Below are positions 8,387 through 18,118 of a DNA stretch of 33,656 nt, piece by piece. This DNA is from Olavius algarvensis Gamma 3 endosymbiont (GTDB taxonomy: Bacteria > Pseudomonadota > Gammaproteobacteria > GCA-001735895). The translations under genes and the position numbers were made by a program. The stretch is taken from positions 51,191 to 84,846 of the forward strand of contig DS021203.1 in the NCBI GenBank assembly GCA_001735895.1. The letters are read 5' to 3'. Numbering within the stretch: the stretch's first letter is position 1; each line of letters starts with the position of its first letter. The notes under the pieces are model-generated. The model did no database searches. It saw only the letters and a list, made by a program, of their open reading frames with translations, and was not told the origin of the DNA.

Positions 8387-10897
8387 GTGAGAAATGCAGG
8401 CTTAAGGTTATTATTCTGTGACTGTAAGCAAGCGCACTGGTTCCTGGTGAAAAGGCAGTTTAATCGATTTCTACGCTGGATACTGTTTCTCTGGGTGAGA
8501 GTGGAAGTTTTTCCGGACGACGATCCGCACAGCGTGCTGGATCCGGAGCGACCCATTCTTTACGTGCTGGCCGATCGGGGCTTAAGCGATCTACTGGTAT
8601 TGACCGAGATTGCCCAGCGATACAATCTCCCCGACCCGCGAGCGCCGATTGCGCTCGCCGGGTTCGCAGGCCATCACTCGGTTTACAGTATCGCCGCGCG
8701 CAGTCCGCTAATCGACTGGATTAAACGCCGGCACAAACACTCGGCAATGCTAACCGATCTCATCGATGCCTTCGGCGAAGATGACAGTCTGGAAATGCAG
8801 GTCGTTCCGGTATCGGTATTCTGGGGCCGCCCGCTGGCGCGCCACAAGAACTGGTTGCAGGTCCTGTTCGCCGATACCTGGTCACTGGCCGGGCGTACTC
8901 GCAAATTTTTCACCCTGCTGATCCACGGCCCTAATACGCGTCTGATCTTTTCGCAGGCGCTCGATTTTCGCAGCATCCTCGCCACTACCGGGCGCTACGA
9001 GCAAAATTTACAGGAAGTGTTGATTGCCACCCTGAGCCAGCAACGCGAGGCGACTTTCGGTCCCCAGATCACCAGCCATAAGCATCTGTCGGCGCAGGTA
9101 ATCGAAGACAATATCGTGCAGGAATTGATCTCCGAAAAAGCCGACAGCACTTTCCGTAAATATACGCGCGCGCATCGCTACTGCCGCGAGATATTCGCCG
9201 ACTGTACCCAACTCACCATCGAGATGATGTTACGTTTGTTGCGGGCCTTCTGGAGCCGCTACTACTCCGGCATCGAAATCTACCATGCCGATCGCGTGCG
9301 CGCCGCGGCGCTCACCCACCAACTGGTTTACGTCCCCTGCCATCGCAGCCATGTCGATTACCTGCTGCTGTCATACGTGATCTACAACGAGAACCTGGCG
9401 CTGCCCTATATCGCCGCGGGCGACAATCTCAATATTCCTTTTATCGGGCGAATCCTGCGCGGCGGCGGCGCCTTTTTTATTCGGCGCAGCTTCATGGACA
9501 ATGAGCTGTACACCGCGGTGATGCGCGCCTATTTGCACCAGTTGGTTAAAACCGGGGTGCCGCTCGAATATTTCATCGAGGGGGGACGCAGCCGCACCGG
9601 CAGAATGCTGAAACCCAAACTCGGCATGCTCGGCATGACCGTCGAAGCTTACATCAAGAGTCAGGCGCGACCGCTGGCTTTCGTGCCGGTTTATATCGGT
9701 TATGAAAAACTGATCGAGGGGAAGTCCTACATCGGTGAACTCTATGGCGGTAAAAAGAAACACGAATCCACGCTCGGCGCGCTGACTGCCATATTCAGGC
9801 TCAAGGGGCACTTCGGCAAGGTTACCACGAGTTTCGGCGAACCCATCCCACTCGCCCCCCTGCTATCGGGGCACTGCGACGACTGGGTAAACCGGGCCTC
9901 GGAAATCGAACTCAAACCCGACTGGTACCGCGCTAGCCTGCGGCACCTATCGCGCGAAATCATGCACGGCATTAACCGCGCCTGCGTAATCAATCCGGTT
10001 AATTCGATCGCCACCATATTACTCGCCACCCCGCGGCAAAGTATCGAGATCGAAGAGTTGGTCAGCCAGGCGAAACTGCAGCATCGGCTGATCAGAGGCG
10101 CCCACTGTCTGGCGTCGATTCGCATCGAAGGCAAGGTCAATAAAAAACAGATCCATCGTATCGCCAAACAAAAAATCATTCACATTCGCAAACACGAACT
10201 GGGCGATATCGTTTACCTCAGGCCGGAGGATTCGGCCCTCATCGGGTACTACCGTAACAACAGCCTGCACAGCCTGGTGATTCCCGCTCTGATTGCTTGC
10301 TGCTTCGCCAACGTCAGGCGGGTTTCGCGCGCCAGCGTGCAGAGCAAGATCCGGCTGCTGTATCCGTTTCTGAAATCCGAATTACAGCTCGAGTGGCAGG
10401 ATTCAGGACTGGCGGAAATCGTCGATGAATGCATTCAAAGCCTGGTCGATGAAGCCTTGCTCGAATGGGTCGACCAGGATTTGCGGCGGCCGCGGCGCAG
10501 CGACCATCGTTTCATGCAGTTGATTCGCCTGGCGCATATTGTGCAGCCGATACTCGAGCGCTATTACATGACCTTTATCGTGTTATGGCAAACCTCCAAC
10601 GCCCCGCTGCAGGAGGCGGATCTGGAGCATCGCTGTCATCTGCTGGCGCAGAAAATCTCGATGATTTACGGCATGAACTCCCCCGACTTTTTCGATCGCC
10701 TGTTATTCCGAGATTTCATCGCGACCATGCTCGACAACGACTACCTGACCAGAAACGATAGCGACCAACTTGAATTCGCACCGGGCTTCAATTACATCAG
10801 CCTCGACCTACGCAACCTACTCAGCACCGAAGTACGCAGCAGCATCCTCGCATTAATCAAATCCGCCCCGCAACCGGGCAGCTCGGCAACCGGTTAA
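8387..10897 (+). CDS. plsB: Glycerol-3-phosphate 1-O-acyltransferase
   Basis: This membrane-bound enzyme transfers an acyl chain from acyl-CoA or acyl-ACP to the sn-1 position of glycerol-3-phosphate, the first step of phospholipid synthesis. Acyltransferase motif I is CHRSHVDYLL, with catalytic H319 and D324. Motif II is seen as GAFFIRRSF, motif III as FIEGGRSRTGR, and motif IV near FVPVYIGYE. Length (up to 836 residues) is close to E. coli PlsB (about 807). Start choice is uncertain: GTG at 8387 gives 836 residues, while GTG at 8447 gives 816 and aligns better with the usual N-terminus. Neither has a strong ribosome site. It stands alone, divergent from the hydrolase-OsmC gene, at the edge of the IS-rich region. 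Confidence 0.96.
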   Translation: MRNAGLRLLFCDCKQAHWFLVKRQFNRFLRWILFLWVRVEVFPDDDPHSVLDPERPILYVLADRGLSDLLVLTEIAQRYNLPDPRAPIALAGFAGHHSVYSIAARSPLIDWIKRRHKHSAMLTDLIDAFGEDDSLEMQVVPVSVFWGRPLARHKNWLQVLFADTWSLAGRTRKFFTLLIHGPNTRLIFSQALDFRSILATTGRYEQNLQEVLIATLSQQREATFGPQITSHKHLSAQVIEDNIVQELISEKADSTFRKYTRAHRYCREIFADCTQLTIEMMLRLLRAFWSRYYSGIEIYHADRVRAAALTHQLVYVPCHRSHVDYLLLSYVIYNENLALPYIAAGDNLNIPFIGRILRGGGAFFIRRSFMDNELYTAVMRAYLHQLVKTGVPLEYFIEGGRSRTGRMLKPKLGMLGMTVEAYIKSQARPLAFVPVYIGYEKLIEGKSYIGELYGGKKKHESTLGALTAIFRLKGHFGKVTTSFGEPIPLAPLLSGHCDDWVNRASEIELKPDWYRASLRHLSREIMHGINRACVINPVNSIATILLATPRQSIEIEELVSQAKLQHRLIRGAHCLASIRIEGKVNKKQIHRIAKQKIIHIRKHELGDIVYLRPEDSALIGYYRNNSLHSLVIPALIACCFANVRRVSRASVQSKIRLLYPFLKSELQLEWQDSGLAEIVDECIQSLVDEALLEWVDQDLRRPRRSDHRFMQLIRLAHIVQPILERYYMTFIVLWQTSNAPLQEADLEHRCHLLAQKISMIYGMNSPDFFDRLLFRDFIATMLDNDYLTRNDSDQLEFAPGFNYISLDLRNLLSTEVRSSILALIKSAPQPGSSATG

Positions 10898-11239
10898 AGA
10901 CCTGGATTCCGGCTCATGCGGGCTGGAACTCTGTTGCTCGGATATATCTGCAATCCGTGGTACCGGAGAAAGTCCATGTGAAATTATCTTAGTAAACGGA
11001 AAGCGGCAAAATAATCAGTGCTCTGCGGCAAGACTGGAACGCGGGACAACTTCACCGGATCACTTCGGATAAGGTCGATCCAGTTTTCGACAAGCTGGCA
11101 GTCCGCCACTGCAGTGATACCGGGGTGACAGGATCACAATCTGCACCCGGTGAGGCGATTAATACCCGATGTTTAAATGCAAATCCGGATATCGGCGCTG
11201 CGTGGGCGAGATCCCTCACGAGTGAGAGCGACGACGATA
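10898..11239. other. Gene-free stretch between plsB and the first IS element
   Basis: These 342 bases hold no ORF with recognisable protein features. A reverse-strand reading frame crossing into the IS (11052-11282) has no family resemblance and looks like chance. No terminator with a U-run is visible after plsB. The stretch does not carry the missing 3' half of the transporter found beyond the IS, so it is not simply the other side of the insertion. Confidence 0.6.
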
Positions 11240-11278
11240 TGAATCGCCCCGGGATTTCCGGAGGCTGTTTTGTGTGAG

Positions 11279-12488
<1,210 letters not shown>

Positions 12489-12538
12489 TACCCAATCCTC
12501 TCAAGAAATTGAGCCTCCGACAAACCCGGGGCGATTCA

Positions 12539-13247
12539 AAGTGAAGAAAAGTGCAAGTACGACAAAGGGAAGCGCCTTTAACATCCATTCGACAAAGCTC
12601 AAAGAGATGCTCCTTTCACTCAGGTATTTGGCAGCAATGGCGTTGGGTGGGCTACCTACCAGAGAACCGATGCCACCGATTGTGGCAGCGTATGCGACAG
12701 CGAGCACGGTTCCTTTGGCAAAACGGGATTGCTCATGAAATAAATTATTTTCCCTAAGAACAATAATGGAAATAGGAATCATGATGGCTGCCGAAGCGGT
12801 ATTTGACATCCACATGGATAAAAAGGCGGTCACCAGCATAAGCCCGAGCACAAATATCAGAGGACTATCACCCATGCGTTTTAATATTTCATGGGCCATC
12901 CGATGGTCGATCTCATATTTCTGCATTCCTCGCGCGAGAATGAATCCCCCCAGGAATAAAACGATCACCGGATCAAAGTATGGTTGAAATACGTCCCCGG
13001 CAGAAAAGTCCCCCAGTGAGAGGAGAATAAAAGATCCAGTCAGGGCGGAGACGTATAGAGGGATAGCTTCGGTGACCCACAGGACAATGACCGCCATCAA
13101 AGTGGACGCCACCACCGCTTGATTGGAATCTGCTACAGGCCAGATCCAAAAAGTGACAACAAAGCTGAAAAAGGATGCAGACAAGGCCACCCACTTGAGC
13201 TTGTGGTGAGAACCTGAAGACTCAGCCGTATTCTTGTTATGCGACAT
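12539..13247 (-). pseudogene. SLC13/DASS-type sodium:anion symporter, C-terminal half lost
   Basis: The N-terminal 236 residues of a divalent anion:sodium symporter remain; full members have about 450-600. There are at least five hydrophobic segments and the family motif MSNTASAAIMIPI (an SNT box for sodium and carboxylate binding), plus GSLVGSPPNAIA in the next helix region. The frame runs into the IS3 element, which adds 12 foreign codons and a stop at 12501. The missing half is not present beyond the IS. Substrate cannot be told: C4-dicarboxylates, sulfate or taurine-like anions are known for the family. A GAGGG ribosome site precedes the ATG at 13247. Without its second half the transporter cannot work. 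Confidence 0.85.
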
Positions 13248-13478
13248 AAGCAGCCCTCTCTAATTCAGATTATGTGCCGGCAACGATCGCTATACATGAT
13301 ACGGAGACAGTTCACTAAACTGACCGGTATTGAGGTGAACTAAATAAACTGCCATCGTGATTGGTTTGCCGTTTTCAGGCTATCGTCGATTATAAAAAAT
13401 GTCCACTTACGGTACTCGATTACCCACAGTAAATACCTCGCACAATGAATACTGTTCTAGTACTAGCTTATCTACTCT

Positions 13479-13589
13479 TTACCTGTTCCGGCAGGTTTCA
13501 CCTGCGCCCATGGCCATTGACCGCTCTCGTCGTGTCGTTTTCTTCTTGTTGGCGTACTCGAGGTCGGAAAAACTGGGCTGCTTCGTCAT
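13479..13589 (-). pseudogene. IS5-family transposase N-terminal relic
   Basis: A 36-codon reverse-strand ORF begins MTKQPSFSDLEYANKKK then TTRRER, the characteristic opening of IS5-family transposases. After about 23 codons the similarity stops and the frame ends at 13479, so the rest of the gene is lost. The upstream end of the element is probably the GGAACCTCTGCAAAA tip read on the reverse strand at 13640-13654, directly bordered by TTAA (13655-13658). The rest of 13248-13478 contains nothing recognisable beyond a possible transporter promoter. Confidence 0.65.
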
Positions 13590-13654
13590 GGATCAGGCTC
13601 GAAATTCTTGTCCCGCCAATTTTATCCCCTTAGCATGCCTTTTGCAGAGGTTCC

Positions 13655-13714
13655 TTAATTATCGATATCCGCCCGCAAGCCATTAAGTGCGAGATAGGTA
13701 TACTGTCACCCGAA
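13655..13714 (+). repeat. Direct repeat, copy A (TTAATTATCGATATCCGCCC...TATACTGT)
   Basis: About 60 bp nearly identical to 14077-14135. Shared blocks are TTAATTATCGATATCCGCCC, AAGCC and GAGATAGGTATACTGTC. The copy ends with the dispersed GTATACTGTC motif at 13693-13714. It is preceded directly by the tip of the IS5 relic at a TTAA. Confidence 0.85.
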
Positions 13715-13921
13715 TCGATCTTATAATTTACCAATTCAGCGGCATATGAATCGTGAGAGCCGAATAAATGACAACATCCTTCCGATCATGGTGGCGTAAT
13801 TGCGCTTTACAGGCAGATTCGGAAATCATCGCTATCGATAGAATGGAGGATCAAATCGCCCCTCTCGGCGCAAATGTCTCCAGGATTCGACAACTCGTCA
13901 GCAATTCCGGTGACAGTTTAC
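13715..13921. other. Spacer without a supported gene, bounded by inverted motif copies
   Basis: Between the two direct repeats lies about 200 bp with no recognisable coding sequence. At its right end, ATTCCGGTGACAGTTTACT (about 13902-13920) is an imperfect inverted copy (16 of 19) of the GTATACTGTCACCCGAAT motif at 13693-13714. The stretch is therefore framed by inverted motif copies, like a small non-autonomous unit. A 71-codon forward ORF (13768-13983) runs into the hairpin element and has no family features. Confidence 0.5.
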
Positions 13922-13925
13922 TTAA

Positions 13926-14076
13926 GGAACCTCTGCAAAATGCAGGGGTTCCTGCGGCACAAAGATGTGCCGCCATTTTTTAATCACGTAAGTGATTGAA
14001 AAATGAAGATAAACACAAAATCGCATTTTGTGTTTATCGTGCTCTGCTAAGTCAGGATGACTTATGCAGAGCTTTC
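13926..14076. mobile_element. 151-bp MITE-like element with TTAA flanks and five hairpins
   Basis: Terminal inverted repeats GGAACCTCTGCAAAA (13926-13940) and TTATGCAGAGCTTTC (14062-14076) match at 12 of 15 positions. TTAA is duplicated on both sides (13922-13925 and 14077-14080). The left tip is identical to the end of the IS5 relic at 13640-13654, so an IS5-type transposase may have moved it. The inside is almost entirely palindromes: 13942-13955, 13954-13973 (8-bp stem, AAGA loop, then a T-run), 13976-14004, 14008-14038 (14-bp perfect stem, 3-nt loop) and 14041-14072 (14 bp, one bulge). There is no coding capacity. Confidence 0.7.
13954..13981 (+). terminator. Terminator-like hairpin inside the MITE
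   Basis: GCGGCACA-AAGA-TGTGCCGC (13954-13973) is a perfect 8-bp GC-rich stem followed within two bases by six T residues (13976-13981). It fits an intrinsic terminator for forward-strand transcription, though no gene lies just upstream on this strand. It may simply be part of the palindromic make-up of the element. Confidence 0.45.
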
Positions 14077-14135
14077 TTAATTATCGATATCCGCCCGTAA
14101 GCCGTGAAATGGGAGATAGGTATACTGTCCCGAAT
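14077..14135 (+). repeat. Direct repeat, copy B
   Basis: Second copy of the 60-bp repeat at 13655-13714, again starting at a TTAA that touches an IS5-type tip (here the MITE). Its last 20 bases, from 14116, are also the outer part of the left inverted repeat of the IS4 element that follows. Confidence 0.85.
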
Positions 14136-15701
14136 GGCACTAAGTTAAGCACTATCAGCAAGGTATTTGTTACGGTGAGGAGTTTCTTGCATTTGATGCC
14201 TGGGTTTGGTCAATCGTTGATAGTTTTTTGGTCTTCGCTTTTTACATCGTGGTTCCAATCGACCTGGGCGCGGGCGAATGACGCTCGCGGCTATGCTATC
14301 ACAGAGCAATGACAGTAGACGGGCTTGCTCCTGTTTGCTTAGATCTGATTTTAGTAGAGGCTCCCATTGCCGCAATGTCTGAACACTGGCCTTGAAACCA
14401 ATCATGCGAATCGGTACGTTGGCTTGATCGGCCGCTTTGAGCATCAACAAGCGTAAACCGTTGTAAACGATGAAGTACATCAATATCTCTTTGCGAATCA
14501 TTCGGGGTGTTTTACAACGTAGAATATCCATGCCCATGGTGGTTTTGATATCCCGGAAGAACAGCTCGATATCCCAACGCTGAAAATATAAATCGGCAAT
14601 TGCCTTGGCGCTATAGCGACCGGGATTTGTCAATGTTGTGATGATATGAAACGATCGGGTACGAAATCCGGTTTCTTTTACGTTGACTTTGATCTGTCGC
14701 AATACCAGCTTTTCAGGTAAGTCCTGCCATTCCTCCCGACTATAGCTCAGTTGCTTTGTCCATTTCGGTCTGGGCCAATGAATAAGCAGATCATCCTCAC
14801 CGAGTATTTGATCCGCATCCTTTGAGGATACGAGCTTTCTTCTGCCCTTGGTAATGACCGAATCAACGCCTTTATTCCATAACTTGAAAACATCGTAGAA
14901 GCTGCAAAAAGCCTTGTCTCCAAGAAAAATATCTCCTGGATTGAAACTGTCCCACTGTTCCCGCAGCATGAGTAGTTCAGAACTTTTTTTGTTGCCCACC
15001 TGGTAACTCAGCAACGCCCCGGTTTGAAGATTAAAACACGCACAAATATGCGCCTGTGGAAATCCACAGCCAGGCTTTTGTTGCCGGGTTTGAGGCCATG
15101 CCTGTTGGTTTTCCGAGGTGTCAGGCATGCTGATACCAGTGCCATCGACGACAACCACTCGACGACCTTGCAAAACACGATCTTCGCCTCGTCGCATGAG
15201 TTGCTTGGCGGTGTGTGCCAGAATCCTCTCCAGATCGGATTCCTCCAGTTTCCGGCGTGCCTGACAGTAGGCAGAAGTGGACGATGAGGGCAACACCAAT
15301 GACTGACTCGCAGCAAAAGCTTGAAACTTGCGCACCACCTCAGAGCAGCCGCCATCAGCATCGAGTATCTGAGAAAAGAAACCCCAGAATGTGTTTTCTT
15401 TACTGAATAATCGTCGCCGGCTCTGAGCACCGAATTGGTGAGGATGAAGGAGTTGGCAAGGGACAAAATCTGCAAAGCATTGCGCCAGTTGCCCGATAGA
15501 CTTTCGACGTATCGCAGCAACTTGATCAGCCAATTTCTGACGCGCTGATCGAGGTCTTCGACGCAGGGTTGCCAAGTGAAATCCTGGCAAAAACAGGTTG
15601 GGATTTTTCATGCCTAATTATCCCATTTCAGGCAATGCCCGGCTCTTGTTTTTCTACGATAACTGGGCTTAACTTAGTGCCATTCGGGACAGTATACCTA
15701 T
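14116..15701 (-). mobile_element. IS4-family insertion sequence with 35-bp perfect inverted repeats
   Basis: Bases 14116-14150 and 15667-15701 are perfect inverted complements over 35 bp, beginning ATAGGTATACTGTCCCGAAT and ending in AAGTTAAGC. They enclose a single full-length IS4-type transposase gene on the reverse strand. The outer 16-20 bp of each repeat equal the dispersed GTATACTGTCC motif found elsewhere in the window without a transposase. The true IS tip may therefore lie inside (near CTGTCCCGAATGGCAC), with the element sitting between two inverted motif copies. No clear target duplication could be set apart from this. Confidence 0.85.
14145..15611 (-). CDS. IS4-family transposase
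   Basis: A 488-residue DDE transposase. The N-terminal domain (to about residue 140) is followed by the RNase H-like core: first Asp in VVVDGTGISMPDT, second in FLGDKAFCSFYD, and the IS4 signature Y-x2-R-x3-E-x6-K in YFQRWDIELFFRDIK, holding the catalytic Glu. No frameshift or stop is seen, making this the only transposase in the window that looks intact and possibly active. Its C-terminal end reaches into the left inverted repeat. The ATG at 15611 lies about 55 bp inside the right inverted repeat. Confidence 0.95.
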   Translation of the reverse strand: MKNPNLFLPGFHLATLRRRPRSARQKLADQVAAIRRKSIGQLAQCFADFVPCQLLHPHQFGAQSRRRLFSKENTFWGFFSQILDADGGCSEVVRKFQAFAASQSLVLPSSSTSAYCQARRKLEESDLERILAHTAKQLMRRGEDRVLQGRRVVVVDGTGISMPDTSENQQAWPQTRQQKPGCGFPQAHICACFNLQTGALLSYQVGNKKSSELLMLREQWDSFNPGDIFLGDKAFCSFYDVFKLWNKGVDSVITKGRRKLVSSKDADQILGEDDLLIHWPRPKWTKQLSYSREEWQDLPEKLVLRQIKVNVKETGFRTRSFHIITTLTNPGRYSAKAIADLYFQRWDIELFFRDIKTTMGMDILRCKTPRMIRKEILMYFIVYNGLRLLMLKAADQANVPIRMIGFKASVQTLRQWEPLLKSDLSKQEQARLLSLLCDSIAASVIRPRPGRLEPRCKKRRPKNYQRLTKPRHQMQETPHRNKYLADSA

Positions 15702-15749
15702 TTACTCATGACGGACTTTACGATTGAAACAAGTATACTGTCCTCGGAA
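15684..15749. repeat. Inverted pair of the GTATACTGTCC motif (REP-like hairpin)
   Basis: GGGACAGTATAC (from about 15686) and GTATACTGTCCTCGG (15733-15747) face each other across about 35 bp. They form a hairpin-capable pair like the paired REP elements known beside REP-associated tyrosine transposases. The left arm is also the outer part of the IS4 inverted repeat. No such transposase gene is in the window. Confidence 0.6.
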
Positions 15750-16009
15750 CACCCGTCGTCACCATCGCGCATCCGCTACTGTCCGCCTCCTGTGCAATTG
15801 ACGGTTTGCGCAAATCGGTTTGTCGCAAGGGTCGACATCCACCCGATGCATTGGACTGACTTCTTCCTCAAGACGCAATGAACCTCGATCTCGCGGTCCG
15901 CGGTTTGATACAGCTCGAGGAATGGAAGGCCTGTCGCATCGACAGACTAGTGCAAGCCAGATCGAATTGGGAGGGGACGGCGGAGAAACCACTCCCCCGC
16001 CCCCGCCGG
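15750..16009. other. Stretch downstream of the reductase relic, no gene seen
   Basis: About 260 bp between the motif pair and the expected end of the reductase gene. The long reverse reading frame that enters it, ending at 15868, is only the frameshifted tail of that reductase. No conserved protein segment or clean terminator is visible; a G/C-rich tract lies at 15970-16010. Confidence 0.5.
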
Positions 16010-17196
16010 TCAAGCCCGGCTGACGAGATACTCGAAAGCCCGAGCGCCGCGTTGGCGCCGCTCGCCGCTGCGATGACGACCTGCTTCGACGGGTTGTCGG
16101 TGACATCGCCGGCGGCGAAGACACCTTCCGCAACGGTATTACCCCGCGGGTCGGCCTCGAGTTCACCACGCGCATTGGCGCCGAGCAGGTCGTAGGCGAA
16201 GCCGGCGTTCGGTGTCAGGCCGATTTCGATGAATACGCCGTCGACTTCGAGCAAACGCTGCTCGCCGGTTTCCCGGTTCTGGACCTTCAGGGCATCGACC
16301 CGCTCGCCACCCCGGATTTCGCCCGGGCGATGATGGGTCAGTACTTCGATGCGGCTGTCGGCCTCGACCTTGTCTATGAGGATGCGATCGCCGCTGAGCT
16401 CGCCCTCCGCGATCAGGTAGACCCGGCGCGCGACGCCGGCCATTTCCAGCGCCGCTTCGAGTCCGGAATTACCGCCGCCGACAATGGCGATATCGTCGCC
16501 TTTGAACAACGGCCCGTCACAGGTCGAGCAATACACTACGCCGCGTCCGGCCAGCTCGTTTTCACCCGGGATGCCGAGCTTACGCTTTTGCGCGCCGGTA
16601 GCGAGGATTAGCGCCTGGCCGTAGAGCTCGCGACCTGAGGCGGTTAACACGACCTTGCGATCCCTGTTTTCGCGCAGGCCGACAACCTGCTCGCCGACCA
16701 GCTTGTCGATTCCGTACTGTTCCGCCTGCGCCTCGAAGCGGGCCACCAGGTCCGGGCCGGTGATCATTTCGAAGCCCGGGTAGTTCGCGACCTCGTAGGT
16801 CGTGCCCAGCTGACCGCCGATATCCGCCGCGATCACCAGTGTCGACAGGTTTTTGCGCGCGGCTTAAATCGCCGCGGACAGACCGGCCGGGCCGGCGCCG
16901 ACGATAACGACGTCGTAGACTTTGCTCTCATCGAACTTGGCCTCGAGGTCGAGCCGACGGTCGAGTTCGCCGCTGGCGTTGAGCGCGGCGAGATCGTCGT
17001 ATCCGCCGATAGACGCGCCGTCGACAAAGATCTGCGGCACGCTGCGGCGCCCCGAGCGCTCGATCATCTCGGTCTCGCGCCCGGCATCGGTGGTCACGTC
17101 GACTTCGTCATAGGCGAGATCCTTAGATTTCAGCAGCGCCTTGGCCTTGGCGCAAAAGGGGCACCAGTCCTTACTGTAAATTTCAATTCGGTTCAT
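16010..17196 (-). pseudogene. Glutaredoxin-thioredoxin reductase fusion, broken by stop and frameshift
   Basis: Residues 1 to about 85 form a glutaredoxin with the dithiol site WCPFC (C12, C15) and the SVPQIFVDG glutathione-side loop. From about residue 93 a flavin-dependent reductase follows: FAD site DVVIVGAGPAGLSAAI, redox pair YCSTCD, NADPH site IAIVGGGNSGLEAA, and GVFAAGDVT. Codon 111 (16864-16866) is TAA where Tyr is expected; the frame continues unchanged with AARKNL. Near 16043 one base is missing: restoring it gives AFEYLVSRA and a TGA at 16010-16012, the usual end. Two separate lesions argue for a true pseudogene. Related fusions are thought to reduce disulfides or feed peroxiredoxins with NADPH. 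It lies 61 bp after the isochorismatase gene, with an AGGAGA ribosome site before the ATG. Confidence 0.85.
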
Positions 17197-17257
17197 GATA
17201 TTTCTCCTGTTTCCTGGCGTTTCCCAGTTGGAAGTTTCCGGGGAACGCCGGATAGAT

Positions 17258-18106
17258 TCAGCTTGCTTTCATCCGCGCGACGGCTTCGTCGGTGGTCCAG
17301 ACCGCGTTTGCCATGTAGCGGAAGTTGGTCAGTGCGGCGAGATAGCCGTCACCCTCGGGCAATTTCGCCGCCGCGGTAGCATCCTTGACCACCGCAACCT
17401 CGAAGCCCGTTTCGAGCAATTCGTGCAGGTGCGCCTGAGTGCACAGGTTGGCCGACATGCCGGCAAGGATGACCTGGTCGACGCGCTGCTTGCGCAACTG
17501 CAACACGAGGTCGTTTTGCTCCGGCCCGTAAACCTTGTGCGGCGAGGCGATGATGGTCTTGCCGTCATGGATGAAGGGTTTGTATTCGGGCATGAAATCG
17601 GCGCCGGAATTCTCGAAGCCTTCTCCGCTGTACGGGCTCTTGCGGTCGAACATGCCGATGGCGTGCATCAGTTTTTCGAGCGCGCCCTCGAACTTCCAGC
17701 CCTTGTCGGCGGGATAGTAATAGTGCGGCGATATCGCGGTCACGAGCCCGGCGCCCTTAGCGGCGGCGAACAGACGGCCGATGTTCTCCACGGTATTGTG
17801 CTCGGTCACGCTCTCGCCGACCACGCCCCAGGTTACACCTTCCGGGCTCAGGAAATCGATCTGTGGATCGGTGACGACCAGCGCGGTGCGCTTGAGATCG
17901 AGCTGCATGTCCGACGGCGGCAGCGCCGGTTTCTCGGGATCGGCATAGGGATTCTTTTCCGCCGCCTGCGCGGTGCCGGAAGCGGCGCCGAGCCCGGCCG
18001 CGGCGATACCGGCGCCGACGAGGCCGGCCTTGAGCGCCCGGCGACGCTCGGGCGCTACGGGTTGTTGTTTATCGAGTCGCTGCTTGTCGTTGTGCACGGG
18101 TTTCAT
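17258..18106 (-). CDS. Tat-exported isochorismatase-family cysteine hydrolase
   Basis: A 282-residue protein. The N-terminus has a twin-arginine signal (ERRRALKAG, residues 20-28, then GLVGAGIAAAGLG and an AQA-AE cleavage site near 46-49), so it is folded before export to the periplasm. The mature part is an isochorismatase-like hydrolase: Asp in VVTDPQIDFL, Lys in SPHKVYGPEQND and Cys in MSANLCTQAHLHEL make the Asp-Lys-Cys triad. Substrate is unknown; relatives act on amides or ureides, and some secreted members are poorly characterised. The start is placed at the ATG at 18106, 7 bp after GGAG, rather than the in-frame GTG at 18118. It probably forms an operon with the broken glutaredoxin-reductase gene and is divergent from the AraC gene. 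Confidence 0.9.
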   Translation of the reverse strand: MKPVHNDKQRLDKQQPVAPERRRALKAGLVGAGIAAAGLGAASGTAQAAEKNPYADPEKPALPPSDMQLDLKRTALVVTDPQIDFLSPEGVTWGVVGESVTEHNTVENIGRLFAAAKGAGLVTAISPHYYYPADKGWKFEGALEKLMHAIGMFDRKSPYSGEGFENSGADFMPEYKPFIHDGKTIIASPHKVYGPEQNDLVLQLRKQRVDQVILAGMSANLCTQAHLHELLETGFEVAVVKDATAAAKLPEGDGYLAALTNFRYMANAVWTTDEAVARMKAS

Positions 18107-18118
18107 GGTTATCTCCAC

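Noticed and set aside
10927-11010. Short reverse ORF beginning MDFLRYHG near 10975
   Set aside because: Only about 27 codons with no family resemblance or context.
13399-13686. Forward ORF of 95 codons antisense to the IS5 relic
   Set aside because: It is the opposite strand of the IS5 relic and has no protein features.
13768-13983. Forward ORF of 71 codons before the hairpin element
   Set aside because: Runs into the palindromic element, lacks a ribosome site and any recognised motif.
13926-14076. Hairpin cluster as an integron attC array or CRISPR
   Set aside because: There are no RYYYAAC/GTTRRRY cores and no regular repeat-spacer pattern; TTAA flanks and IS5-type tips fit a MITE better.
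15868-16009. C-terminal extension of the reductase ORF to 15868
   Set aside because: The sequence after ANAALG is out-of-frame readthrough; the expected ending AFEYLVSRA with TGA at 16010-16012 lies in the next frame.
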